From Phycisphaeraceae bacterium (GTDB taxonomy: Bacteria; Planctomycetota; Phycisphaerae; Phycisphaerales; UBA1924): DNA of 64,000 nt. The notes beneath the pieces are model-generated. The model ran no database searches. It saw only the letters and a program-made list of their open reading frames with translations, and had not been told where the DNA came from. Both the position numbers and the translations under genes were made by a program. Of the stretch, positions 1 through 9,257 are shown piece by piece (position 1 is the first letter of the stretch; each line of letters begins with the position of its first letter). Location of the stretch: the NCBI GenBank assembly GCA_026126305.1, contig JAHCJI010000009.1:62001-126000 (forward strand), given 5' to 3'.

Positions 1-1575
1 CCGCTCGACGAAGGCACGAACCAGTTCGTTCAGTCTCTGGCGGTCTTCGACGACGGGCGTGGTCCGGCGCTCTATGTCGGCGGGAGTTTCACGCAGGCTG
101 GCGGGCAGGCGGCCGCACGCATCGCACGCTGGGATGGCTCGGCATGGTCGCCCGTTTCAAGTGGCATGAACGGCCCGGTCTCCGCGCTGGGCGTGTTTGG
201 TGACGGCTCGGGCGAGATGCTCTGCGCTGGAGGGACGTTCTCGCAGGCTGGCGGGCAGGATGCCCACAACATCAGCGCCTACCGCGCTTCCATCGGGACA
301 TGGGCACCGGTCGGCAGCGGTGCGAACGACGCCATTCGCGTGTTTCGAAGGGCCGATCTTGGCAGCGGCGAAGAACTGTTCATCGGCGGCGAATTCACCT
401 CGATGCTGGGCCAGAGCCTGCACGGGATTGCCCGTTACGACGGCCAGCAGATCTCGCCGCTTGGAGCCGGGCTTGGCGCCGCAGGATCTTCCGTGCACGC
501 ATTCGTCATGCACGATGACGGCTCGGGTCCAGCGATCTATGTCGGAGGCACCTTTACGCAGGCAGGCGGCGGGCCGGGAAATTACATCGCCCGCTGGGAC
601 GGATCGCAATGGTCGAGCCTGGGCTCGGGTACTAACAACACGGTCCTTGCCCTCGCATCGGTCGATCATGGCAGCGGGCCGGTGCTCTATGCGGGCGGCC
701 TCTTTACGCAGGCTGGCGGGCAGCCCGCTAACCGGATCGCACGCTGGAACGGCAGTGCATGGGAGACGGTCGCAGGTGGGGCCTGTTCCAACGTGCGCGC
801 GATGGCTGTGATCGGCCCGAACCTCATCATCGGCGACGATTTCACCCACGTCGGCGGCAGTGGCTGCTTCGGCGGTGTCGATGCCAACCACATCGCCCGC
901 TTCAATGGCACTGCATGGTCAACGCTCGGCAATGGCACCAACGGGTCCGTTTACAGCCTGCTCGTACAAGCCAATGAATCGGGCACAACGCTCTTTGCTG
1001 GCGGGGGCTTCACTGTGGCGGGCAGCGTCTCCGCCAACCGCGTTGCCCGATGGAACGGGAGCGTCTGGTCACGCGTCGGGGCCGGTTTCGATGGCGGCAT
1101 CGTGCAGAGTCTTGCCTTGCTCGACCTCGGTCTTGATGGAAACCCGATCGCCATTGCCCTCGGCAGCTTCACACACTCCGGCGGTCGCACGGTCAATCAC
1201 ATCGCGCGGTGGGACGGGCAATCCTGGCGGGGCCTGCGCCACGGATCGCACGGAGCGGTCGGGGTGAACCCGGGCGGGACGGCCCTGTCGGTAACCGACT
1301 TCGGCGGCAACGGCGAGTCCATCACCGTCGGAGGATTCTTCACGCAGGCAGGCGGGCAGACGGCCGCACGCATCGCTCGTTGGAGGCTGTGCGATTTCAT
1401 TCCCCCTTGCCCGCCGGACCTCAATGGCGACGGCTCCCTCACGATTTTCGATTTTCTGGAGTTCCAGAACCTCTTCGCTGCGGGCGATATGCGGGCCGAC
1501 TTCGACGGCGACGGAACCCTGACCATCTTCGACTTCCTCGCCTTCCAGAACGCCTTCGCCATCGGCTGCCCGTAA
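1..1575 (+). CDS. Secreted beta-propeller protein with C-terminal GC-type dockerin tail (5' partial)
   Basis: The frame is open from the first base, so the start and any signal peptide lie outside the window; 524 residues are visible. Most of the protein is a repeat of about 50-60 residues with the pattern LYVGG-x-F-x-xAGG...IARWDG-x-x-W, seen at least seven times, which fits a beta-propeller. The last 50 residues (about 474-524) hold two calcium-loop repeats, DLNGDGSLTIFDFL and DFDGDGTLTIFDFL, and the chain ends Gly-Cys-Pro. This tail is typical of surface-sorted proteins of Phycisphaerae. Ligand unknown. It is clearly related to the protein at 61069-62562. It converges on the next gene with an 11-bp gap. 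Confidence 0.85.
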   Translation, partial: PLDEGTNQFVQSLAVFDDGRGPALYVGGSFTQAGGQAAARIARWDGSAWSPVSSGMNGPVSALGVFGDGSGEMLCAGGTFSQAGGQDAHNISAYRASIGTWAPVGSGANDAIRVFRRADLGSGEELFIGGEFTSMLGQSLHGIARYDGQQISPLGAGLGAAGSSVHAFVMHDDGSGPAIYVGGTFTQAGGGPGNYIARWDGSQWSSLGSGTNNTVLALASVDHGSGPVLYAGGLFTQAGGQPANRIARWNGSAWETVAGGACSNVRAMAVIGPNLIIGDDFTHVGGSGCFGGVDANHIARFNGTAWSTLGNGTNGSVYSLLVQANESGTTLFAGGGFTVAGSVSANRVARWNGSVWSRVGAGFDGGIVQSLALLDLGLDGNPIAIALGSFTHSGGRTVNHIARWDGQSWRGLRHGSHGAVGVNPGGTALSVTDFGGNGESITVGGFFTQAGGQTAARIARWRLCDFIPPCPPDLNGDGSLTIFDFLEFQNLFAAGDMRADFDGDGTLTIFDFLAFQNAFAIGCP

Positions 1576-1586
1576 GCAACCAGTCC

Positions 1587-2771
1587 TCATCCGCCCCGCA
1601 CTGGCAACGGATACCGGATCACCGCGCGGCTGGGCATGGGCGGGTAGTCGATGACCAGCCGTAGGCAGTGGAAGTCTTGGGGGTCCCATCCCGCGCCCTT
1701 GAAGACGCGGGCCATGACACTCGTGTACTGATCGGCCAGGGGCGTCGAGAGGTCGGCACCACGGCCGAGATGGACCGGACGCTCGTCGATGGGCAACCGG
1801 GCGCTCTCGGGGAAGCCCGGTGTCACCACCCACGCGCCGCCATACACAGCGGTTTCCGCAGCGAGGGCCTCGGTCATGTCCCTATGCACGAGCAGGTCGA
1901 AGAGCATCGTCTCCACGGGCATGGCCACCGAGGCGGCCAGCCAGGCGGTTTCGCCCGGCATCGTGGCGAATCGCGGAACGTCCTGGCGATAGCCAAAGGC
2001 GAAGTAGCAGCCAAACTCGCCCATCTTGCCCACCGGGCCGTCGCCGACCTCGTAGATCAGCCCGTTGCCCTCGGGGCGGATATGGACCTCGGGCATGGGC
2101 CCGCGCGTGAAGGAGGCCAGCATGCCCTCGGGAACGCCAGCCCCATCCTCGAAATGAAAGGGCGCCACCACGCCATCGAACTCGTATCGCTCCAGACGGA
2201 AGACCGGCCAGCGCGGGATGGGCCGGAACCGACGGACGCCTTGGAGCCCGGCCACCAGCACCACGTCGAGCATGTCCGGCTTCTCGAAGTTTGGCGCGAG
2301 GATCTGGGCCGACACGCGAGCCTTGGCCTGCACGCCCCAGAGCCCAGAGTTACCCCGGAAGGCGAGCTTGCGGCTCTTCTCGAGCCCACCCACGCCCATG
2401 CTGTCGAGCATCAGCTCCATCGTCGCGCGGTCGCCGCCATGCTGGGCCACCATCGACTCGATAGCCGCGATGGCCGTCCGGGCCCGCATCAGCGCCTTCT
2501 CGCTGGCACCCGCCCGCTCGGTAGCCTCGATTACCAAATCGAGCCCGGCCACGCCCGGCAGGAGGGGCAGGGCCTCGAAGGCGTCCTCGGCCTGGAGCAC
2601 GCGAGAAATCTTCCAGGTCAGGTTCTTGTTGAGGCCAAGCAGTCGTGACACGTCCTGAGGCTTGTCCGGGTCGGCTCCAACCTGGCTGTAGAGGTCCAAG
2701 AGAGAACCGCGAAGCTCTCGAACGGCGTCCCGGCAGTGGTCCTCGAATCGGTTGGCCGTTTGCCCCTGCAT
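1587..2771 (-). CDS. Unknown protein with HTH-like N-terminus
   Basis: 394 residues from an ATG that has GGGAG six bases upstream; a GTG four codons earlier (2783) is possible. No signal peptide or membrane span. Residues about 30-60 (DPDKPQDVSRLLGLNKN followed by LTWKISRVL) look like a helix-turn-helix of the kind found in small DNA-binding regulators. The remainder is a mixed alpha/beta domain I do not recognise. Its length and uniform high-GC codon use support a real gene. It may be a transcriptional regulator, but that rests only on the N-terminal resemblance. Divergent from the HAF-repeat gene across 240 bp that contain an inverted repeat. Confidence 0.65.
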   Translation of the reverse strand: MQGQTANRFEDHCRDAVRELRGSLLDLYSQVGADPDKPQDVSRLLGLNKNLTWKISRVLQAEDAFEALPLLPGVAGLDLVIEATERAGASEKALMRARTAIAAIESMVAQHGGDRATMELMLDSMGVGGLEKSRKLAFRGNSGLWGVQAKARVSAQILAPNFEKPDMLDVVLVAGLQGVRRFRPIPRWPVFRLERYEFDGVVAPFHFEDGAGVPEGMLASFTRGPMPEVHIRPEGNGLIYEVGDGPVGKMGEFGCYFAFGYRQDVPRFATMPGETAWLAASVAMPVETMLFDLLVHRDMTEALAAETAVYGGAWVVTPGFPESARLPIDERPVHLGRGADLSTPLADQYTSVMARVFKGAGWDPQDFHCLRLVIDYPPMPSRAVIRYPLPVRGG

Positions 2772-2868
2772 TGGCACTCCCACGCCAGCCTGTCCATCTT
2801 GCCCCGTGCTGGCATCTGGCCGCTCGGGCCAATCGTACCCGAACAGACGCTTGCGGCAACAATTTGTT

Positions 2869-2892
2869 CAAGTTTTTCTCTAGGGAAACTTG
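2869..2892. promoter_or_regulatory. Inverted repeat in divergent intergenic region (candidate operator)
   Basis: Arms CAAGTTT and AAACTTG are separated by ten bases in an unusually AT-rich patch between the divergent genes starting at 2771 (minus) and 3026 (plus). The position suits an operator for either gene, possibly for autoregulation by the HTH-like product. No experimental or family support. Confidence 0.3.
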
Positions 2893-3025
2893 CAAAGGGA
2901 CAGCCGGGGACGCTACGCTCTTGGATTCCGCCGTTTCAGGGCTTCGGGCCCTAGTTCAACCATGGCCCAAGGACTCGGGCATCCATCACGAGCACGAGCC
3001 GCCCGCCGGCTCGGGAGGCACCCCA

Positions 3026-4294
3026 ATGCAGAGCCGAACCATTCAGGCGATCGCGTCCGCGGCCATCATCGTGTCCATCGCGGGCCTGACCAGTGCCCAG
3101 GAGTTCTTCACCATACCCGTGGGTCAGGGCCTGGCCGATGACGTCAGCAACACGGGCGTGGTCAGCGGCTCTACGGGTTTTGGAGGCCAGTACTTCATGT
3201 GGACGCCCACGACCGGCTCCATGCCCATCGGCGGCGTCTCGCCGGGCGGCGGCGTGGGCGGCCAGGGCAAGATCTCCAGCGACGGCCTGTTCATCAGCGG
3301 CACCACCTTCAACCCCGCCCAGAGTTGGCACGAAGTGTCCCGCTATGACGTGGCCGCCGGCCAGTGGACCGGTTTCGGCATGATCCCGGGCATCGGCCGG
3401 CAGATCGATGCCGAGGTCACCAGCGGCTGGGCCATCTCGGGCGACGGCAGACACGTCGTGGGCCTCGGCTGGACCACCCTGGGCACCGCCGACGCCCACG
3501 CCATCCAGTGGACCGAGGGCCAGGGCGTCGTCAGCCTGGGCTCGGCAACCGTCGGACGATCCTCTCGCGCCAACGGCGTCAACCGCGACGGCACAGTCGT
3601 CGTTGGCTGGCAGGACGTCGAAACCGGGTTCCGCCAGGCCGCCGTCTGGGTCGACGGTGTGCAGGAACTGATCTTCGATCTCGACGGCAACCCCGCATCC
3701 GAAGCCTTCGATGTCTCCGACGACGGGGTCTGGGCCACGGGCATCGCCTTCGGTGGCTTCTTCGAGCCAGCCAACACCTGGCGATACAACATCGAGACGG
3801 GAACCTACATCACCATCCCCAACCTGACCGCCGGCGGCGAAAGCCGCATGGGGGCCGCCGCCATCAACAGCGACGGCACCCTCATCGGCGGGGGCACCTG
3901 GGGCTTCGGGCCGGCCACCTTCGGCCGGGGCTTCATCTGGTCAGAAGCTACCGGCACCATCCCCGTGGCCGACTTCCTGACCAGCAAGGGCGTGGACTTC
4001 CCCGCTGGCTACACGTTCTCCTTCGTGAGCGCCATCTCTGCCGACGGCAACTGGATCGCCGGCTGGGGTTACCTGGGCTCGCTGGCCAACACCCAGACTT
4101 GGGTGGCCTTCATCGGCGGCAGCCCATGCCCGGCCGACATCGACGGCGATGGAGAACTCACCCTCTTTGATTTCCTGGCCTTCCAGAACCTCTTCGCTAC
4201 CGGCGACTTGGCCGCCGATTTCGACGGCGACGGCGAGCTCACGCTCTTTGACTTCCTTGAGTTCCAGAACCAGTTCGCCCTGGGCTGCGACTGA
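3026..4294 (+). CDS. Secreted HAF-type repeat protein with GC-type dockerin tail
   Basis: 422 residues. The ATG at 3026 is preceded by GGGAGG at seven bases and opens a clear signal peptide ending near Ser-Ala-Gln (residue about 25). The body carries repeats around GG-x-x-FMWT, AIQWTEGQGVVSLGS and AVWV-x-G, matching the extracellular HAF repeat, a propeller-like fold. Two dockerin loops lie at about residues 368-420, DIDGDGELTLFDFL and DFDGDGELTLFDFL, and the protein ends GCD. Expected to be exported and held at the cell surface; substrate unknown. It is followed by csrA on the other strand. Confidence 0.85.
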   Translation: MQSRTIQAIASAAIIVSIAGLTSAQEFFTIPVGQGLADDVSNTGVVSGSTGFGGQYFMWTPTTGSMPIGGVSPGGGVGGQGKISSDGLFISGTTFNPAQSWHEVSRYDVAAGQWTGFGMIPGIGRQIDAEVTSGWAISGDGRHVVGLGWTTLGTADAHAIQWTEGQGVVSLGSATVGRSSRANGVNRDGTVVVGWQDVETGFRQAAVWVDGVQELIFDLDGNPASEAFDVSDDGVWATGIAFGGFFEPANTWRYNIETGTYITIPNLTAGGESRMGAAAINSDGTLIGGGTWGFGPATFGRGFIWSEATGTIPVADFLTSKGVDFPAGYTFSFVSAISADGNWIAGWGYLGSLANTQTWVAFIGGSPCPADIDGDGELTLFDFLAFQNLFATGDLAADFDGDGELTLFDFLEFQNQFALGCD

Positions 4295-4401
4295 ACCACC
4301 TCGGGGATCGGGGCTTCCGAGCGGTTGATATTTTCCAAACCCCAAATGCCATAAGCACGCCCGTGTTGCAATTGGGTATGGGCATCGCCCAAGGCCAGCC
4401 C

Positions 4402-4644
4402 TCAGGCCGGCGCGGTCACGTCTGCCGGGCGGACTTCGATCTCCAGCACCCGTGGCTCTGGAGCTTGGCCCTCGGCGGCGATCTGGTCGGCGACCTCGCG
4501 CCGATGCACATCGATGTTCCGCGGAAAGTCAAAGGCCAGACGGATGCGGTCGCCCTTAATCGAGGCGATCCGGACGATCCCAAGCGGGTTGCGCGGGTCG
4601 CCGACGACGACTTCCTCGCCCTCTCGGCGGGTAATTACCAGCAT
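4402..4644 (-). CDS. csrA: Carbon storage regulator CsrA
   Basis: 80 residues. Starts MLVITRREGEEVVVG, the canonical CsrA N-terminal strand, and carries the RIRLAFDFP segment where other family members have RIGI/V-x-AP. CsrA dimers bind GGA motifs in mRNA leaders and control translation. The last 20 residues, after the core ending near DQIA, form an acidic/proline-rich extension that is longer than the 61-residue E. coli protein but common in deep-branching phyla. It stands alone, convergent with the HAF-repeat gene. Confidence 0.93.
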   Translation of the reverse strand: MLVITRREGEEVVVGDPRNPLGIVRIASIKGDRIRLAFDFPRNIDVHRREVADQIAAEGQAPEPRVLEIEVRPADVTAPA

Positions 4645-4912
4645 GACGGCACCACCATGTCAGATCCCGGGAGGCCCGACCATGGGCCCCCTACCACCGA
4701 CAGCAGTGTAACCGACAAGCGTTCGAGTTTCATAGAATTCACGCCAGAATCAGCGAAAGACTCCCGATAACGCGCAACATCAGCATCCACACGGGCTTGC
4801 GCCCGGTGGTCGGAAGCGGCCAAGAGCGATTCTGGCAATCTGGGCAAGCCGCAAGCGACAGGCCCGAACACTCACCAATCCGAAATTTCATCTTGGGACG
4901 CTGGCGGCCGGG

Positions 4913-5218
4913 CTAGTCCAGGGCCTCGACGGCCTCGACCTCGGGCACGTGCTCACGCAGGTTGCGTTCGAGCCCGACCTGGAGCGTCAGGCTGCTACTG
5001 GGACAGCCCACACAGGCCCCGTGCAGTCGGATGCGGACGATGCCGGTGTCGGTAAACTCAACAAACTCCACATCCCCACCGTCGGCCTGGATGCTGGGAC
5101 GCAGCTGCTCGATGACCTTCAGGATGCGCTCAGTCGGCGTGCCCGTGGGGGAAGTGGTCAGCGGGCCCGGGCTCGCCGGGTTGTCGCTGGCCTGGGGAAG
5201 GCTGTGTTCCTTGGCCAA
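4913..5218 (-). CDS. Nfu-type iron-sulfur cluster scaffold (NifU C-terminal domain)
   Basis: 101 residues. The start chosen is TTG at 5218, because GGAGG lies six bases upstream; the frame continues to 5290, but those residues look non-native. The domain begins at TERILKVIEQLRPSIQADGG and contains the cluster-binding motif HGACVGCPSSS (CxxC), followed by a helix ending in LREHVPEV. Nfu proteins carry a labile 4Fe-4S cluster and pass it to target apoproteins. The gene is distant from the isc operon at 36965-39804, so it probably acts as a separate carrier. Divergent from the lipoprotein gene at 5351. Confidence 0.9.
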   Translation of the reverse strand: MAKEHSLPQASDNPASPGPLTTSPTGTPTERILKVIEQLRPSIQADGGDVEFVEFTDTGIVRIRLHGACVGCPSSSLTLQVGLERNLREHVPEVEAVEALD

Positions 5219-5350
5219 GGGCGTCCTCCGGTATCGACAGGTAGGTCTAGGGGTGGCGGCGGGTCCAGTACCTGTACGCCGTGTGTCCAACGCGAGTGAA
5301 ACCCGCCGGGATTATGATCGTGGCGGTTCGTCACCCGATAGTATTGCCCC

Positions 5351-6904
5351 ATGGAGCCAATCGCAGCACGCGCCGTCGTTTTTTCCCCCGTCAAGGCCAT
5401 CGTGTTGGTCTTGGTAACGGCCTTGGCCCTGTCTGCCAGCGGGTGCTCGGGGGGGAACCGCAAGCTCAGCGGCGACCCATTGACCGACTTCCAGAACCCC
5501 GAGTTACGCACGCCGCAGCGGCTGGCGGCGATGCGTGCGGCCTGGGACGACCCCGGCGCGAACCGGTCGGCAATCCGCGGCCCTCTGAAGGAATTGGCTT
5601 GGAGCGACCAGACACCCCGCGAGATCCGCCACCAGGCCGTCGATCTGCTGCTGGGCGATGATTCGCGGACGGGCCAGGCAGACACTTTCTGGTTTATCCA
5701 GTCTCGCGTGCCCACCGAGCGGGATTACGAGATCGTCCGCAAGATGGGGGTCAAGGCCGTCGCCCAGAGCTGGAGCGACCTGACGCCCGCGTTCGTGCGC
5801 AGCTACGCCATCGCCGACACCAACATCCCCGACGGTCAGCGCGTGGAGAAGGCCATCCTCGAATCGCTCAACCCCGACCAGCCCCTGGCCCTGATTGTTT
5901 CCAGGGTCTTCCTGAACCCCCAACAGGGCTCGCTGGGCACGCCCGGGGCCAACAACTACATCGACTTGGACGCCAAGGCCCGCGAGGCCGCGTGGGACCT
6001 GCTGGCCCGCATCGACCCCAGCGGTGAGGCCCGTCGCGACGTGCTGGCCCGGGGCGACCTGCCCACCGACGAGCAGGGCGCTCGCGTGCTGGCCGATATC
6101 CGCCGGGGTATCCGTGAGCTGGGAGTCGTGCCGCGCAACGGCGAGGAATTGCGCTGGCTGCTCGCCCTGGCAGCCGAACGCTCGGGCGGCTGGTGGAGCC
6201 AGACCGCCTTGGCGGTGGCGCAGTTGACCCAGGAGCAAGCCGCGGGCCTGAAGCTACGCAACCTTGAGGCCCTGCGCTGGGCATCGATCTATCGAGAGAC
6301 GTGGATGCGCGACGATCGGGCCCAGCTGGAAGGCCGCCTGCGGGCCCGACTGGCCGACCGCGAGGTGACCCTGCGGCGTGCCGACAGCCCGGAACTGCGC
6401 GGGGTGCCACAGACACTCGAACAGGCCGCCGACCTGTTGTCGTGGGGCGACGTCCTGTCGGTGCTGGCGGTGGACGTGGCCTTGCACGACCCGGCCGTGA
6501 CAAGCCGATTGTTCGAGCAGGTCGACATGGACCGTGCCGACGAGACCACCGAGTATGGCGGGCTGATCTTTGTTGACTCGCAGGGCCGATTCGTCGCCCA
6601 GTTGTACCCGCCCAGGCCGCAGCACCGCAAGGGCGACGACCAGTTCGTGGCCTCTTCGGACATGATCGAGCAGAGCGTGCGCGCGCTTGCGATGTACCAC
6701 TTCCACGCCATGCGCGAGCGCAACAGCCGCTTCGCCGGTCCGAGCGCCGAGGACTACGCCAACGCGCGCACCTTCGGCCGGCTGTCGATCGTGCTGACAA
6801 GCATCAATAAGGACGAACTCAACGCCGACGTGTACTTCGATACACCCGCCAGCGTCGATCTGGGCCAGCGTCCCCGGACGCCGGCGTTCGTCGGGCAGAA
6901 CTGA
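5351..6904 (+). CDS. Predicted lipoprotein of unknown function
   Basis: 517 residues. N-terminal hydrophobic stretch (about residues 15-30) ends in the lipobox LSASGC, so the mature protein should be lipid-anchored at Cys-32. The rest is soluble, largely helical and unrecognised. It leads a plus-strand run with the M48 protease, dapF and the M20 peptidase, 27 bp before the protease. That position suggests a partner in envelope proteolysis, but this is inference from position only. Confidence 0.7.
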   Translation: MEPIAARAVVFSPVKAIVLVLVTALALSASGCSGGNRKLSGDPLTDFQNPELRTPQRLAAMRAAWDDPGANRSAIRGPLKELAWSDQTPREIRHQAVDLLLGDDSRTGQADTFWFIQSRVPTERDYEIVRKMGVKAVAQSWSDLTPAFVRSYAIADTNIPDGQRVEKAILESLNPDQPLALIVSRVFLNPQQGSLGTPGANNYIDLDAKAREAAWDLLARIDPSGEARRDVLARGDLPTDEQGARVLADIRRGIRELGVVPRNGEELRWLLALAAERSGGWWSQTALAVAQLTQEQAAGLKLRNLEALRWASIYRETWMRDDRAQLEGRLRARLADREVTLRRADSPELRGVPQTLEQAADLLSWGDVLSVLAVDVALHDPAVTSRLFEQVDMDRADETTEYGGLIFVDSQGRFVAQLYPPRPQHRKGDDQFVASSDMIEQSVRALAMYHFHAMRERNSRFAGPSAEDYANARTFGRLSIVLTSINKDELNADVYFDTPASVDLGQRPRTPAFVGQN

Positions 6905-6931
6905 TCGGCGAGCCCCGGGCCAGGCCTTCCA

Positions 6932-8353
6932 TTGCCAAGCATCCACGTCCTGATCGTCGTCGTCGGTTTGCTGCTGGGGCGAGACCTGACCCGCCAGCAT
7001 GCCCGCGTGGTCGAGGCCGAGCCTTGGCAGTTCCTGCTCGTGGCGGGCTGGTCGGGCCTGGTCGGGCTGGTGGCGATGGTCGTGCTTCCCGCGTGCGCGC
7101 GGCTGGCGGTAGGCCGTGGCTCGGCACGAACACTCGACCGCGGGCTGGCGATGGCCTCGGCGCTGCGATGGCTGGCGGTTCTGCCCTTTGCCTTGTGGGC
7201 CGTCATGGCCGACGGCGTGGGCGTGGTCGCATCGCTCATCGGATCTTGGATCGGGCTCGACGAGGCCGTGGCCGCCGCGCCGCCGCTCCTGGCACTTCTG
7301 GCCATCGCCTGGGCCGAGCATCCGCTGCACGACCGGATGCGCCAGGCGATGCTGATGCGTCACCTCGACCAGGGCGTTGCCATCGAGCGCCCGCCGACGC
7401 GATGGGAGGCCACCATCGCCCGGGCGCGCACGATGCTCGCGATGCCGCTGCTGCCGGTCTTCCTGATCGTGTGCTGGCACGAGACCTCGGCCTTGTTTCT
7501 GTCGGGCGGCCCGGGCTGGCTCGGCCGCACGATCGACCTCGCGGGCACGATTGCGCTCATCGCGATGGCACCAGCGTTGATCGTTCGTGTGCTGGGCACG
7601 CGGGCCTTGCGCGATGGGCCATTGCATGCGCGTGTCATGCAACTGGGGCTTGCCATGCGGGCACGCATCAGTGGCATCCGCCTGTGGGCCAACCCCTCGG
7701 CCAACGCCGCCATCCTGGGCCTCTTGCCCGGGGCGCGGTACATGCTCGTGACCGAGCCCTTGCTCGGCGGCATGCCCGGGCACGAGGTCGACGCCGTGCT
7801 GGCGCACGAACTGGCCCACGTGCGTCAGCACCACGTGCTGTGGATCGTGCTGTCGTTGCTGGCGTTGATCGTGCTGCTCAGCGTCGCGCAAGTGGGATTC
7901 GAGACGGCGGCCACAGCATTCGGGCTGTCCGCGTCACTCGCGGGCGGCGTGGTGTTTGCGTTCGGTGGCGGCATGGCGGTGCTGGCGTTTGGTGCCATCA
8001 GCCGTCTCTTCGAGCGTCAGGCCGACGCCCACGCCGCCGTGGCGATCGGGCTGGAATACGCCCGAGCCCAAGGGGGCGATCCACAGACGGTCCACCCCGG
8101 CGGGCCGGCATGCATGGCCGCCGCCCTCGACCGCGTGTGTGCGCTCAACGGCATCCACCCCGATCGCTGGGGCTTCCGGCATGGGTCGGTCCGGCAGCGG
8201 CAAAGGGCGCTGGCGGCCTTGCCCGGACAACGCATAGACGCGCTCCCGGTCGACCGTTCCAGCCGAATGATCCGTCGGGCGACCGTGTTGATCCTTCTGG
8301 TCTTGGGGGGGCTGCTGCTGCTGGGCATCGGCCAGGGATGGATCCGATGGTGA
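6932..8353 (+). CDS. M48-family membrane zinc metalloprotease
   Basis: 473 residues from a TTG start; no ATG fits better, and a strong ribosome-binding site is not visible. Five or six hydrophobic segments surround the active site. The zinc motif is HELAHVRQHH near residue 292, and the third ligand is the Glu of FERQADAHA near residue 360, as in HtpX/Ste24-type M48 peptidases that clip misfolded or tagged membrane proteins. The stop overlaps the dapF start region, indicating translational coupling. Confidence 0.85.
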   Translation: MPSIHVLIVVVGLLLGRDLTRQHARVVEAEPWQFLLVAGWSGLVGLVAMVVLPACARLAVGRGSARTLDRGLAMASALRWLAVLPFALWAVMADGVGVVASLIGSWIGLDEAVAAAPPLLALLAIAWAEHPLHDRMRQAMLMRHLDQGVAIERPPTRWEATIARARTMLAMPLLPVFLIVCWHETSALFLSGGPGWLGRTIDLAGTIALIAMAPALIVRVLGTRALRDGPLHARVMQLGLAMRARISGIRLWANPSANAAILGLLPGARYMLVTEPLLGGMPGHEVDAVLAHELAHVRQHHVLWIVLSLLALIVLLSVAQVGFETAATAFGLSASLAGGVVFAFGGGMAVLAFGAISRLFERQADAHAAVAIGLEYARAQGGDPQTVHPGGPACMAAALDRVCALNGIHPDRWGFRHGSVRQRQRALAALPGQRIDALPVDRSSRMIRRATVLILLVLGGLLLLGIGQGWIRW

Positions 8354-9240
8354 TCGGGGAGGGCAACGCGTTGCGTTTCACAAAGATGCACGGGCTGGGC
8401 AACGACTATGTCTACATCGACGCGTACAACAACCCGGCGCTCGAACACCTCGACTGGCCATCGCTCGCGCCAGCCTTGAGCGATCGGCACACCGGTGTCG
8501 GCGGCGACGGGGTCATCCTCATCGCACGCCCACGCGACAACGCCAACCACGCGCGCATGCGCACCTACAACGCCGATGGCAGCGAGTCGGGGGCCTGCGG
8601 CAACGGCACGCGTTGTGTGGCCCGATACCTGCGCGAAAGGCTGGACATCAAGGATCGGATGCTAAACATCGAATCGGGCCAGCGCATCCTGCGATGCGAG
8701 GCCTTGCCCAATGGTGCCGTGCGTGTGGACATGGGCGCTCCCGGACTGACACCGGCGGATTGCCACATCGACGTTAAGGCGCTGGCGAGCGTCTCCCCGC
8801 CCACGATCGAAGTCGATGGGCATCCGCTTCGCTTCTGGCACGTCTCGATGGGCAACCCGCACGCGGTGTGCTTCGTCCATGAGAACCCCTGGCTGGGTCA
8901 GGACCTAGCAAGCCAAGCCCGGAGGCTGGGACCAACCATCGAGCACCACCGGGCTTTTTCCCAGAGAACAAACGTCCACTTCGTCCGCATCGACTCACGC
9001 GAACACGCCACCGTCCACACATGGGAACGCGGAGCGGGACCCACACGCGCCTGCGGCACCGGCGCGTGCGCGACACTGGTGGCAGGTGTGCGTGTGGGCG
9101 TGCTTGCTGGCCATGCCACCCTCGCACTGCCGGGCGGACCGTTAAGCGTTGAATGGTCGCCCGTCGACCAAGGCGGCGACGGCATCGTCTATCAAACGGG
9201 CTCTGCCGAGTTCGTCTTCGAGGGGACGTGGACACGATAG
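8347..9240 (+). CDS. dapF: Diaminopimelate epimerase
   Basis: 297 residues. Interconverts LL- and meso-diaminopimelate for lysine and peptidoglycan synthesis. The start MHGLGNDY block is followed by ACGNGTRC (about residue 84) and ACGTGACA (about residue 236), which supply the two catalytic cysteines, and by the SMGNPHAVCFV motif. Length matches the family. The ATG at 8347 overlaps the upstream stop by 7 bp; ATG 8338 and GTG 8350 are in the same frame and possible. Confidence 0.95.
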   Translation: MVIGEGNALRFTKMHGLGNDYVYIDAYNNPALEHLDWPSLAPALSDRHTGVGGDGVILIARPRDNANHARMRTYNADGSESGACGNGTRCVARYLRERLDIKDRMLNIESGQRILRCEALPNGAVRVDMGAPGLTPADCHIDVKALASVSPPTIEVDGHPLRFWHVSMGNPHAVCFVHENPWLGQDLASQARRLGPTIEHHRAFSQRTNVHFVRIDSREHATVHTWERGAGPTRACGTGACATLVAGVRVGVLAGHATLALPGGPLSVEWSPVDQGGDGIVYQTGSAEFVFEGTWTR

Positions 9241-9257
9241 AGCGAAGGAACACGACA

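Noticed and set aside
4635..4871. Small minus-strand frame upstream of csrA
   Set aside because: Overlaps the csrA start, has no ribosome-binding site or recognisable domain.
6254..7891. Minus-strand frame opposite the M48 protease
   Set aside because: Composition of a GC-rich shadow and no domain; M48 motifs are on the plus strand.
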